Source: Pseudoflavonifractor sp. MSJ-30 (GTDB lineage: Bacteria; Bacillota; Clostridia; Oscillospirales; Oscillospiraceae). Taken from it: a DNA stretch of 64,000 bases. Position numbers and translations under genes: made by a program. The notes beneath the pieces were generated by a model that saw only the letters and a program-made list of their open reading frames with translations, was not told where the DNA came from and did not search any database. The first letter of the stretch is position 1, and the number at the start of each line of letters is the position of its first letter. The stretch covers positions 1 to 64,000 of the forward strand of contig NZ_JAHLPU010000051.1 in the NCBI RefSeq assembly GCF_018918045.1, written 5' to 3'. Positions 34,321 to 43,037 of this stretch are shown here, in pieces.

Positions 34321-35504
34321 TTATCCATCTTTACCCTCTATTGAAATAGAAATGGCGTAAGGTTGCTGAGAACCGTCTTCAGCTGAATCATGTTCATGGG
34401 AATAAAGTTGAACTGCCTGCTTTAAAGTTTCCTGCGCAGCTATATACCGCTCACCAGCTGATATTTGCGTTTCCTTAGCCTGCTCAACCGCATTCCGAGC
34501 TTCAGCTTCTTTTTGATTGCAGTTTTCAAATGTCTTCTTCGCTTTTTGCAGCGCATCACAAACATAAACATATCGCTCGGCTGCGAGTGTAACCTCGTGC
34601 TCCGCTTTCTCTTTTTGCGCCAACGCATTTTTATATTCGCACTGTGCCTTTAGGAGTGCCACAAACCCGATTGACAACTTGGCAGATACAATTCCCGCAA
34701 TGGAAACATCATCACCGCTGCCTCTCCTAGACAACCCTGGCAGGAATCCGCTAACTTCATTCTCTCCAACTTGCCGACCATGTTCCGCAAAAATCGATAG
34801 GATCGAGCGGTATAGAACGTATAACTCCTCCTCGTCAGCATAGGAGTCATCAATTCCATCCGTTCCCATCAATGTTGCGGCAGGGCATTTTGTTTTGAAT
34901 GCATAGCGGAATTCATTAATTGCATCCGAATCACAGATAGATGTTGTAATATTTGACTGGCAGTTTTCATCCCACGGAATCGGTTCTTCAATGGTTCCAT
35001 CTGTAGAAATAGTTACACATTTTCCATCGCCAATTTGAATTCCGAACCAGAACGATTCCGTTTGGCAAGCCGCTATCAACGTTGTACCATAGGCTTTTTC
35101 GGATTTGCGGCCAGATAAATACCTTTTTGATAGCGATCTGATGCATTATCCATCTCAGCCTGAGTAAACGGGTGCTCAGCCACATCTGCATACACAGCAG
35201 CATACCATTTAGAAAGGATACTTTTTGCAAGCTGCTCTAAATAGGCTTCTGGGCTTTCCGCAATACCAACATTGCAGTCAACTACTGTTTCAACAAATTC
35301 TTTAATCGAGCCAATCGCCGCCTCAACGGCATAACGGGAGCCTTTGTCTGTGCGGGGATAATCATCGCTGCCATGGCCGTCTGCAACAACAACAATGGAC
35401 ATACAGTCATCAGTATAGTGCCCAGATGAATCCTGACAAACTTTATTAGCCTTGATGTGATTATACCCCTGGGCAGAAAAAGCAAAATCATATATAGAGT
35501 TCAT
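34321..35504 (-). pseudogene. PP2C-type Ser/Thr phosphatase, frame broken by one base
   Basis: Two overlapping frames together encode one PP2C protein of about 393 residues. Part 1 (from ATG 35504, GGAGG upstream) holds VVADGHGSDD (metal Asp/Gly) and runs to KGIYLAANPKK, then out of frame to a stop. Part 2 resumes as AYGTTLIAAC and carries FGIQIGDGKCV, LMGTDGIDDSY and RGSGDDVSIAG (further metal Asp residues), then a C-terminal coiled coil of about 90 residues. The switch is a -1 shift at a run of five A on the coding strand (35095-35099), as if A6 had lost one base. Last gene of the five-gene operon; expected to reverse the kinase encoded upstream. Confidence 0.8.
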
Positions 35505-35527
35505 AATCGGGTCCTCCCGCTTATACC

Positions 35528-36283
35528 TTACCACTGTCCCCAATCACTGTCGTCAACTGTAATCGGTGCTGCTGCGGTATCGCTTGTCAAATCATTTTTC
35601 ACTTCATTTACAATCTTTGCGGAGTCTTCCTCGGCTGTTGTATCAACATCGGATGTTTGTTTGCTATGACTCTGGAACTCAGACGCACGAACGCTAACCT
35701 TTCGAATCAGTGCCTTCAATGTGTGCTTGTCATTTACAGGAATTACAGATTCAGGCGTACCTGTAAAAGCTGCAAGAACAGATTTATCTGCATCATCGCC
35801 AATTGCAATAGCAATTTTAATGGCATGTTTGAACCAGTTGTTTTGCTTCAGCTGCTGCAGTCCCTTCTCCCAATTATCAGTTGGGCCGCCGTCGCTCACC
35901 AACAGAATAACGGGGGCATACGCCCCTGTCTGGGATTCCAGGAAAGCGTTTCTTGACAGTTTCTTGTCCAGTTCTTGACATGCGGCACCCAGATCAGTCA
36001 ATCCGCCAGTCTGTAAATCGTTCCAGATTACATCCCCAATGCCAATGGGGCCAGAGGCAGGGGTAATCCACGAACAGCCGCTGGCAAACTGCATAATTGC
36101 AATTCTAATTTCCGCATCATCATTTGCAGAAGAAATTTCAGGCAAATCTACCGCAATCGCCTCCTCCATCGCTGAGTTGACAGCACCAATTTTTTCACCA
36201 TACATGCTTCCAGAAGTATCAACTACATAGAAGAGCGTCATAATCTTTCGGGGGGACGGAGTAACCTGATCAAGCAGTGACAT
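35528..36283 (-). CDS. terY: TerY-like von Willebrand factor A domain protein
   Basis: A 251-residue cytoplasmic protein. VWA domain at about 10-200 with a complete MIDAS: DTSGS (D22, S24, S26), TGGLTDLG threonine and LLVSDGGPTD aspartate. The C-terminal 50 residues are acidic and Thr/Asp-rich (DVDTTAEEDS) and look disordered, a possible phosphorylation tail. In TerY-P systems the VWA protein is the partner of a kinase and a PP2C phosphatase, and both flank it here with gaps of 17 and 23 bp. Confidence 0.85.
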   Translation of the reverse strand: MSLLDQVTPSPRKIMTLFYVVDTSGSMYGEKIGAVNSAMEEAIAVDLPEISSANDDAEIRIAIMQFASGCSWITPASGPIGIGDVIWNDLQTGGLTDLGAACQELDKKLSRNAFLESQTGAYAPVILLVSDGGPTDNWEKGLQQLKQNNWFKHAIKIAIAIGDDADKSVLAAFTGTPESVIPVNDKHTLKALIRKVSVRASEFQSHSKQTSDVDTTAEEDSAKIVNEVKNDLTSDTAAAPITVDDSDWGQW

Positions 36284-36300
36284 AATTCATTACCTCTCTA

Positions 36301-37620
36301 TCAAAACTTTATTGCTGCGGCAACCTGTCCATTGCCGTGGAAATCAAATTGGAAGCCATCTTTGAGCGGAACAACGTTGCCAGGTGAAAGCGGTCTTTGC
36401 GTGTTATCTGGAAGTGTAATAATCCACGTTGTCTGCGAAGTATTGCGAATGCCCGTTAATCTGGGATCTTTCGGATTAGAAACGACCTCGCCAACAACGG
36501 TTTCAATATCTTCCAGCGTCGAATCAATATGCCATAAGTACAGCTTCATCCCAACATGAAGCGGAAGCTGGTAGTTCTTCAAAAGCAGAGTAGGCACCTG
36601 AGGAATCATTTTCTTGCACTCGATACATTTGCTGGGAGCAGCCACCTGATAAAAAGTCTCTTCCTTGCAAATCGGACATGTGCCAATTTCTGCACGGAGT
36701 CTGAAAAATGCGTCAAGCCATTCCTTTTCCAGCACTCTGGGCTTCCGCTTGTGCATGACATCCTGGCTAAATGCCCGAATGAATAAATCTTTGATGTACT
36801 GCGGATATACGCTCCAAAATAGTTTCAAATTGCAATCTGTACCTGGGATTGGTCGATTTCTCTTATCCACTGGATCATAAACAAAAATCGGTTCAGTACC
36901 GTAGTATTTCTTTTCCAATGCCTTTGTCATACACGGAGGGGTGGAGTAGCCCCCTTCCAGGGGATGATTGATGAACAGCAGACGGAACAGTACCACAGCC
37001 AGAGAAAACCTATCAGACTGCTTATCGGGATCAGACTCCAATGTTACAATTTCGGGAGCCATCCAACGCTGCTTGCCCATAATCCCCATATTGGTTCCGT
37101 ATGGGGAAACATTGTCATTATCACAAATCAGGACATCACCCGTTATAGGGTTTATGAAAAAGTTGCCGTTGTTGATATCCTGATAACTGTATCCTCTGTT
37201 ATGTAATTCCCGAAAGCCCTGTATAATATTGATGGCGGCAGCTGTGACGGCGTGAAATGATTTAAAGGAGACCTGCTTTTGCTTTCGAGAGCCAACAAAG
37301 AAATTGGTCAGCTCTTCATAACCATTGGGCCGGATATCCATGATATAGCCAAAGGTTCCATTATAAACTTCTGTAATTCCTTGGGGCCAAAGAAATGCTT
37401 TTGTCGGTGCGCCTTTCAAAATGTTGTTTTCCAGGTTCTTGTAAAAGGCCGCTTCGTTTCCCTTGAACACACCGTTGTGATACCATTTTAGTGCATACTC
37501 TTTTCCGTTATAGCTAACCTTGTATACGGTGCCTTGCCCGCCTGAACCAAATTCTGCCAGAACGGTAGCTGTGTCACCGTTTTTCATTTTTATGGTATCA
37601 CCAACTTTTAGTGTTGCCAT
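36301..37620 (-). CDS. Ser/Thr protein kinase with zinc ribbon and C-terminal beta domain
   Basis: A 439-residue protein. Kinase domain at about 15-305: glycine loop FGSGGQGTVYK, lysine K45 (ALKWY), catalytic loop YSYQDINNGNFF (D148, N153; the HRD Arg is Gln), metal site ICDNDN in place of DFG, and APE at 188-190. A CPIC/CIEC zinc ribbon follows (C315, C318, C332, C335), then a beta-rich domain of about 95 residues resembling the FHA-like ends of TerY-P kinases. The residues needed for phosphotransfer are present. Third gene of the operon. Confidence 0.85.
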   Translation of the reverse strand: MATLKVGDTIKMKNGDTATVLAEFGSGGQGTVYKVSYNGKEYALKWYHNGVFKGNEAAFYKNLENNILKGAPTKAFLWPQGITEVYNGTFGYIMDIRPNGYEELTNFFVGSRKQKQVSFKSFHAVTAAAINIIQGFRELHNRGYSYQDINNGNFFINPITGDVLICDNDNVSPYGTNMGIMGKQRWMAPEIVTLESDPDKQSDRFSLAVVLFRLLFINHPLEGGYSTPPCMTKALEKKYYGTEPIFVYDPVDKRNRPIPGTDCNLKLFWSVYPQYIKDLFIRAFSQDVMHKRKPRVLEKEWLDAFFRLRAEIGTCPICKEETFYQVAAPSKCIECKKMIPQVPTLLLKNYQLPLHVGMKLYLWHIDSTLEDIETVVGEVVSNPKDPRLTGIRNTSQTTWIITLPDNTQRPLSPGNVVPLKDGFQFDFHGNGQVAAAIKF

Positions 37621-37668
37621 TTTCTGTATTTCCTTTCTTCTCCCAGATTTTAAGAACTGAATTGGTTA

Positions 37669-38871
37669 TCAAGCTCTGACAACAGTTAGTCCTTCTTTTC
37701 GTGCGTATTCTACTGCTTTTGAGCCAGCATAGCAGGCAGCAGTAACTGTACCACTTGAACGCCCAAAGACTCTCCATCCAAATTCTTCAACTGTTGATGG
37801 AATTCTAATATTGGTAAATTTACACCCAGAAAAGGCGAAATTACCTAATTCTCGCAAGCCTTCATTAAGGACAACGTTGGTAATCTTACAATTACAGAAT
37901 GCACCCTCCCCTACCACCTTCATTGAAGGTGGTAATATAATACTTTCCAATTCTGCGCAGCCCTCAAATGCATGTGCAGAAATCTCTGTTAAATTATCTG
38001 GCAGCATTACCGTTTTAAGGTGCCAGCAATTCATAAATGCATCTACCGGAATTGTTGTAATACCATTGGGCAAATCAATTGACTCTAAGCCAGACTCAGA
38101 GAATACACCTGTAACGCTCTCCCATGAGTACTCTTTGTGCCTTCCTTGTTTTATCGTAGTCAATGTTGTTGGCAGTGAAACCTTTTTTAACAGAGGGCAT
38201 TTACAAAAAGCCCCTATTTCCAGCACTTTCGTTCCCTCACCAATAATTGCTTCTTGTAAATTGTCACAATTCTGGAACGCATGCACTCCAATCGTTTTAA
38301 TGCCAGGTGCTATCACCAGCCTCTTTATCCCCTTGCAGGAATCAAATGCATTCGCGCCGATACATACAATTTGCTTTCCGTCAATAACATTGGGTACAAG
38401 CATGTCTTCCTGCTCAAAGCCAACAAACTTTGTAAGCTCTGCTTTCCCATTCCCCAAATCTTTTACTTCATAATCGCTTACGTTCCCTTTGATAACAGAT
38501 GGCGTAGTTATTGGTTTATGCGTATGTCCTGTAACACTTGGATAATGAACACTTGTCGGCGTAAAGTGCATCGACTGTGATACACCCTTTCCGAGACAGA
38601 CATCAATCCATGCATTCAGTCCATCAATAATACATGATTCCTGAAGTCCGTAATCACGCTCAATCTTCTGCACATACTGTACATACTGCGTATCAGAAAT
38701 CGTACCCTTGGATTTTATTGTCAGGGGTACGCCACTTTCGTAGATATCCAGAAGGACGTTCATCTCTCTTGTCTTTCCTGGATACAGGTCCAATATAATT
38801 GAACGCATCAATGCTCTGCTTTGAAGACTATCCTTGGAATAGCTTAGCACCCTTTGCAAATCTATTTCCAT
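37669..38871 (-). CDS. BspA-type leucine-rich repeat protein with N-terminal helical domain
   Basis: A 400-residue protein without a signal peptide, so probably cytoplasmic. Residues 1-95 form a helical domain (LMRSIILDLYPGKTREMNVLL, then DYGLQESCIIDGLNAW) of a type that recurs in Firmicutes proteins fused to signalling domains. Residues about 150-395 are LRR_5/BspA repeats: IGANAFDSCKGIKRLVI, IGVHAFQNCDNLQEAII, ISAHAFEGCAELESIIL and so on. It may sense or scaffold a target for the kinase; that is inference. 48-bp gap to the kinase gene. Confidence 0.82.
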   Translation of the reverse strand: MEIDLQRVLSYSKDSLQSRALMRSIILDLYPGKTREMNVLLDIYESGVPLTIKSKGTISDTQYVQYVQKIERDYGLQESCIIDGLNAWIDVCLGKGVSQSMHFTPTSVHYPSVTGHTHKPITTPSVIKGNVSDYEVKDLGNGKAELTKFVGFEQEDMLVPNVIDGKQIVCIGANAFDSCKGIKRLVIAPGIKTIGVHAFQNCDNLQEAIIGEGTKVLEIGAFCKCPLLKKVSLPTTLTTIKQGRHKEYSWESVTGVFSESGLESIDLPNGITTIPVDAFMNCWHLKTVMLPDNLTEISAHAFEGCAELESIILPPSMKVVGEGAFCNCKITNVVLNEGLRELGNFAFSGCKFTNIRIPSTVEEFGWRVFGRSSGTVTAACYAGSKAVEYARKEGLTVVRA

Positions 38872-38912
38872 ACAAGGTCCCTTTCTCTATACTGATGTCT
38901 AACTTCTTAATC

Positions 38913-39422
38913 TTAGGACTTCCTGGTAATCAAACGCAAGACACCGAACACAAGGTTCCCATCAGGCACAAACACTTTCAGCGTTTCCTTTCCAAACTGG
39001 AATTCAACACAATTTGCGTATGGATTCACTGAAATCAGGTCATCCACTTTTTTATCAAATCCCTCAGAAGAACTTGTAAAGATAATTCTCCTGTTTGTGA
39101 TATACAGAACGCCCTTTAGGGCGGTGTACTGTACATCGTCCACACTTGTAGTATCTCCACTGCCAAAATAGATACGGTTTCCTCGGAACAACCCTGGTGT
39201 GCTGACACCTGCATTCTTCCGAATCTTCCGTTGCTTTACAGTTCTTTTTTCATATAGAGCCTGATCCGCATAATGGCAGTATTCTTGATTCTTTAAAAAG
39301 AGATTTGACATTTGGAGAATTGGTAATTTTCCGCAGAGAATTTGATTCTTAGCAGCATCAGGCAAAACACTGGGGACTGCAGGAGTAGTTACTTTTGGTT
39401 GAAAAAAATCTGTGAAGCTCAT
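38913..39422 (-). CDS. PH/GRAM-like domain protein
   Basis: A 169-residue soluble protein and the first gene of the operon. The C-terminal half has the beta-strand pattern of bacterial PH/GRAM domains: KGVLYITNRRIIFTSS, then the strands NCVEFQF and TLKVFVPDG. The N-terminal half is a helical segment with two Cys (KNQEYCHYADQALYEKRTV). Lipid or protein binding cannot be read directly. AAAGGGG precedes the ATG. Confidence 0.6.
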   Translation of the reverse strand: MSFTDFFQPKVTTPAVPSVLPDAAKNQILCGKLPILQMSNLFLKNQEYCHYADQALYEKRTVKQRKIRKNAGVSTPGLFRGNRIYFGSGDTTSVDDVQYTALKGVLYITNRRIIFTSSSEGFDKKVDDLISVNPYANCVEFQFGKETLKVFVPDGNLVFGVLRLITRKS

Positions 39423-39820
39423 GGAGGATTACCCCTTTGATAATCGATTCTATGCAGTTAGGTATAGCTATTCGAAAATATCAACCGATTGACTATATCC
39501 ATACATAGCCGTCTATACCCAGTTATTCAAGTATAACTACATTGTAATATAAAATTTGGAAAAAGCAACAAAAATATGCACTGATACATCTCCTGCTGTT
39601 TTACTTTTTTATAAAAGTCAGGGCAATTTGATATATCCTTCTAAACGTACAATAACGTTACTGTTGTATTCTAACGGGTGCCGTGAGGGGGATTCTAAGA
39701 AAGCGATGCTTGCATTTGTCCATAGCCAGTCGGATTTGTTTTATGGCTTGTAGTACATTTGCTGGTTTCAAAAAATGAAGTCACAATATGTATACCATCA
39801 AAAATAATGGAGGGACAAAT
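39423..39820. other. Gene-free stretch between the TerY-P operon and tnpV
   Basis: The left 120 bp are A/T-rich and should contain the operon promoter: on the minus strand there are several TATA-like boxes and a TCAACCGATTGA near-palindrome at about 39480, but no single convincing -35/-10 pair. A plus-strand frame at 39556-39753 starts with TTG, lacks a ribosome site and matches nothing I know, so it is not called. Confidence 0.4.
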
Positions 39821-40165
39821 ATGGAAATCACCTATACGCTTATCGGGGACTATTATCGCCCCAATCCGGTCGCACCGGAAAGCCCAAAGGTAGGCCGTTG
39901 GGGAATGTTGCGTTTCAACTATTTAAGGAAACACCGTGAGGCACTTTATACCATCATGCTTATGGAGAACACGCTGAACTCCCATCTGGAAGAAGTTGAT
40001 CGTCAGGCGCGGGAAATGGAACAACTGCTTATTTCTCAGCTGGCACAGCAGGAGGGTATTACCGAGCAGTTGAAAGTGGAAAATCAAATGGAATGGATTG
40101 CCCGGATGAACAGCATTCGGAATCGGTCAGATGAAATTGTCTTGAACGATCTCATCTATGCCTAA
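39821..40165 (+). CDS. TnpV family transposon protein
   Basis: A 114-residue protein with the TnpV pattern: ITYTLIGDYYRPN at the start, GRWGMLRFNYLRKHRE, LYTIMLMENTLNSHL, QMEWIARMNSIR, and EIVLNDLIYA at the end. The family is carried by clostridial transposons and integrative elements; its role is unknown. ATG 39821 has GGAGGG upstream. It stands alone with its own terminator and is probably a leftover of the element that brought in the neighbouring operon. Confidence 0.85.
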   Translation: MEITYTLIGDYYRPNPVAPESPKVGRWGMLRFNYLRKHREALYTIMLMENTLNSHLEEVDRQAREMEQLLISQLAQQEGITEQLKVENQMEWIARMNSIRNRSDEIVLNDLIYA

Positions 40166-40184
40166 AAAAAGTGAATCACGAAAA

Positions 40185-40226
40185 CCGCCATGGTGCGCAC
40201 TGATTCTGTCAGTTGCACCGTGGCGG
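40185..40226 (+). terminator. Terminator of tnpV
   Basis: 12-bp stem CCGCCATGGTGC / GCACCGTGGCGG (one G-T pair) with a nested ACTGA / TCAGT stem, followed by CTTTTGTCATTT. Confidence 0.75.
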
Positions 40227-40331
40227 CTTTTGTCATTTCTCACATAAATAAAAAATTATCAGAATTCATATTAAAAAACAGCCCGCTTCACAAAATGTAA
40301 AGTGAAGTGCTCAGCCGGGTTTGTTTTTCTT

Positions 40332-40475
40332 TCAGCACTTATGACTGCATCCGCCGTGGCAGGAGGCGCAGTCGCCGCCGCAGGAGGATTTGCCCTGCCT
40401 GCGGTCCTTGACCATGCCTCTGATGATCAGGCCGACCACAGCCAGCAGGACGGCAAGAACCAGAACAGTTCCCAT
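40332..40475 (-). CDS. FeoB-associated Cys-rich membrane peptide
   Basis: A 47-residue protein missing from simple ORF lists because of its size. One membrane helix (residues 3-19, VLVLAVLLAVVGLII), a basic segment (KDRRQGK), then a Cys-rich tail SCGGDCASCHGGCSHKC with five Cys and two His. This is the small protein that follows feoB in many Clostridia (FeoB-associated Cys-rich family), presumed to help ferrous iron uptake. Last gene of the feo operon. A hairpin and T-tract follow on the minus strand. Confidence 0.85.
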   Translation of the reverse strand: MGTVLVLAVLLAVVGLIIRGMVKDRRQGKSSCGGDCASCHGGCSHKC

Positions 40476-40505
40476 AAAAATCAAACCTTTCTAAAAATAG
40501 AACCA

Positions 40506-40529
40506 CTGGGGACGGCGAGCCGTCCCCAG
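40506..40529. terminator. Hairpin between feoB and the Cys-rich peptide gene
   Basis: Perfect 10-bp stem CTGGGGACGG / CCGTCCCCAG with a CGAG loop, 14 bp past the feoB stop. With no T-tract it may attenuate or stabilise the transcript and not end it. Confidence 0.5.
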
Positions 40530-40542
40530 CATTTGTAAGGAT

Positions 40543-43020
40543 TTACACCTTAGCGGTCAGCTTATCGGCTTCCTTGTAAGGACGGACCAGCATGTAGACC
40601 ATGAAGGCCAGCACTGCCAGCGCGGCGATCAGACCGATGACATTGACATTGCCGGTGAACAGGCCGCCGAACTGATTGATCATCAGGCTGATGCAGTAGG
40701 CAAAGCCGCACTGATAACCGATGGCGAACCAGGTCCACTTGGTGTTGTTCATCTCGCGCTTGATAGCGCCGATGGCCGCGAAGCAGGGGGCGCACAGCAG
40801 GTTGAACACCAGGAAGGACATACCGGAAACAGAGGTGAAGGTAGCGGCCAGGGTCTCATAGACATTGCCGGCAGCGCCGTACAGGATGCCCATAGTACCG
40901 ACGATATTTTCCTTAGCGACCAGGCCGGTGATGGAAGCCACAGCGGCCTGCCAGTTGCCCCAGCCGAGAGGCGCGAAGATCCAGGCAATCAGGCTGCCGA
41001 TCCGGGCCAGGATGGACAGGTCCATCTCCTCCTCAGTCAGCATCCGGAAGCCGTCGGCGGTAAAGCCAAAGTAAGTGGTGAACCACACCAGAATGGTGGA
41101 CAGCAGGATAATGGTACCGGCCTTCTTGATAAAGGACCAGCCACGCTCCCAGGTGGAGCGGAGAACGTTGCCCAGAGTGGGAATGTGATACGGAGGCAGC
41201 TCCATAACGAAGGGTGCGGGATCGCCTGCGAACATTCTGGTCTTCTTCAGGATGATACCGGAGATGACAATGGCGGCCATTCCGATGAAGTAAGCGCCGG
41301 TGGAGACCCAGGGGCTGCCGCCGAAGATAGCGCCGGCAATCATGGCGATGAAAGGAACCTTTGCGCCGCAGGGGATGAAGGTTGTGGTCATAATGGTCAT
41401 ACGGCGGTCACGCTCGTTCTCAATGGTACGGGAAGCCATGATACCGGGCACGCCGCAGCCAACGCCCACCAGCATGGGGATAAAGGACTTGCCGGACAGG
41501 CCGAAGCGGCGGAAGATCCGGTCCAGAACGAAGGCGATACGGGACATATAGCCGCAGGCCTCCAGAATCGCCAGCAGGAAGAACAGGACCAGCATCTGAG
41601 GAACAAAGCCCAGGACAGCGCCCACACCGGCAATGATACCGTCATTGATCAGGCCGGAAAGCCAGTCGGCACAGTTCAGGCTGTCCAGCAGGTTGCCCAC
41701 CAGCACAGGCACGCCGGGGACCCACACGCCGTAGTCGGCGGGATCAGGCTCGGTGCCGTAGGCATCCAGAGCATGTTCAATATCCTTATAAGAAGCGGTC
41801 TCGGTGGAAACGGCCAGAGTCTCCTCGTCTTCGACCTCGTAGTCGATGGAGGAACCGGCAGGAACAGCGGCACGCAGAGTATCGATAGCCTCAGCGGCAG
41901 CGGCCTCATCGTAATCCTCGCTCTCGGAATCCAAAGCGGCTTCAGTCGTCTCGTCACCGTACTCGGCAGCCAGGGCAGCGATGATCTCGTTGGTGTCGCC
42001 GTACTCATCGGCCGCTTCCTCATAGGCGGAGGTGCCGATGCCAAGCAGGTGATAGCCGTCGCCGAACAGGCCGTCATTTGCCCAGTTGGTAGCGGAGGCA
42101 CCCACGGTGACCATGGCGATGTAGTAAACAAGGAACATAACCAGGGCGAAGATGGGCAGGCCCAGCCAGCGGTTTGTCACGATCTTATCGATCTTATCGG
42201 AGGTCGTCAGGCTGCCTGCCGCGCTCTTTTTCTTATAGCAGGACTTGATGATATCCGCGATGTACACATAGCGTTCGCCGGTGATGATGGACTCGGCATC
42301 GTCATCGGACTCCTTCTCGGCGGCCTGGATGTCGGTCTCGATGTGATCCAGAGTTTCCTTGGGAATGTTCAGCTGAGCCAGAACCTTGTCGTCGCGCTCG
42401 AAGATCTTGATGGCGTACCAGCGCTGCTGTTCCTCGGGCATAGCATGCAGGACAGCCTCCTCGATGTGGGCAATGGCGTGCTCCACAGGGCCGGAGAAGG
42501 TGTGCATGGGAACGGTTTTGGGGCCGGAGGAAGCCTTGATTGCGGCCTCCGCAGCCTCCTGAATGCCGGTGCCCTTCAGCGCGGAGATCTCAACGACCTG
42601 ACAGCCCAGCTGACGGCTCAGCTCCTGGACGTTGATCTTGTCACCGGCCTTCTTGACCAGGTCCATCATGTTGATGGCCACCACAACAGGGATGCCCAGC
42701 TCGGTCAGCTGGGTGGTCAGGTACAGGTTCCGCTCCAGGTTGGTGCCGTCGATGATGTTCAGGATGGCATCGGGGCGCTCGCCGATCAGGTAATTACGGG
42801 CGACCACTTCCTCCAGAGTGTAGGGGGACAGGGAGTAAATGCCGGGCAGGTCGGTGATGATCACATCATCGTGCTTTTTCAGCTTGCCTTCTTTTTTCTC
42901 AACGGTAACGCCGGGCCAGTTGCCGACGAACTGATTGGAGCCGGTCAGGGCATTGAACAGTGTGGTCTTGCCACAGTTGGGGTTGCCCGCCAGAGCAATC
43001 CGAATGGTCTTGTTTTCCAT
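40543..43020 (-). CDS. feoB: Ferrous iron transporter FeoB with an acidic insertion
   Basis: An 825-residue inner membrane protein. N-terminal G domain at 1-165 with GNPNCGKTTLFNAL (G1), DLPGIYSL (G3) and NMMD (G4); a GDI-like helical region to about 265; then the Nramp-like membrane core with the Gate motifs (GVGCGVPGIMASRT, PCGAKVPF, APLGWGNWQAAVASITG). After the first membrane helix, residues about 325-435 are an acidic, low-complexity Ala/Glu/Asp-rich insertion not found in typical FeoB. It drives GTP-dependent ferrous iron uptake with the FeoA proteins encoded upstream. Confidence 0.95.
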   Translation of the reverse strand: MENKTIRIALAGNPNCGKTTLFNALTGSNQFVGNWPGVTVEKKEGKLKKHDDVIITDLPGIYSLSPYTLEEVVARNYLIGERPDAILNIIDGTNLERNLYLTTQLTELGIPVVVAINMMDLVKKAGDKINVQELSRQLGCQVVEISALKGTGIQEAAEAAIKASSGPKTVPMHTFSGPVEHAIAHIEEAVLHAMPEEQQRWYAIKIFERDDKVLAQLNIPKETLDHIETDIQAAEKESDDDAESIITGERYVYIADIIKSCYKKKSAAGSLTTSDKIDKIVTNRWLGLPIFALVMFLVYYIAMVTVGASATNWANDGLFGDGYHLLGIGTSAYEEAADEYGDTNEIIAALAAEYGDETTEAALDSESEDYDEAAAAEAIDTLRAAVPAGSSIDYEVEDEETLAVSTETASYKDIEHALDAYGTEPDPADYGVWVPGVPVLVGNLLDSLNCADWLSGLINDGIIAGVGAVLGFVPQMLVLFFLLAILEACGYMSRIAFVLDRIFRRFGLSGKSFIPMLVGVGCGVPGIMASRTIENERDRRMTIMTTTFIPCGAKVPFIAMIAGAIFGGSPWVSTGAYFIGMAAIVISGIILKKTRMFAGDPAPFVMELPPYHIPTLGNVLRSTWERGWSFIKKAGTIILLSTILVWFTTYFGFTADGFRMLTEEEMDLSILARIGSLIAWIFAPLGWGNWQAAVASITGLVAKENIVGTMGILYGAAGNVYETLAATFTSVSGMSFLVFNLLCAPCFAAIGAIKREMNNTKWTWFAIGYQCGFAYCISLMINQFGGLFTGNVNVIGLIAALAVLAFMVYMLVRPYKEADKLTAKV

Positions 43021-43037
43021 TTAAGTTGTGAACCTCC

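Noticed and set aside
39556-39753. 65-codon plus-strand frame between the TerY-P operon and tnpV
   Set aside because: TTG start, no ribosome site and no similarity I can recognise.
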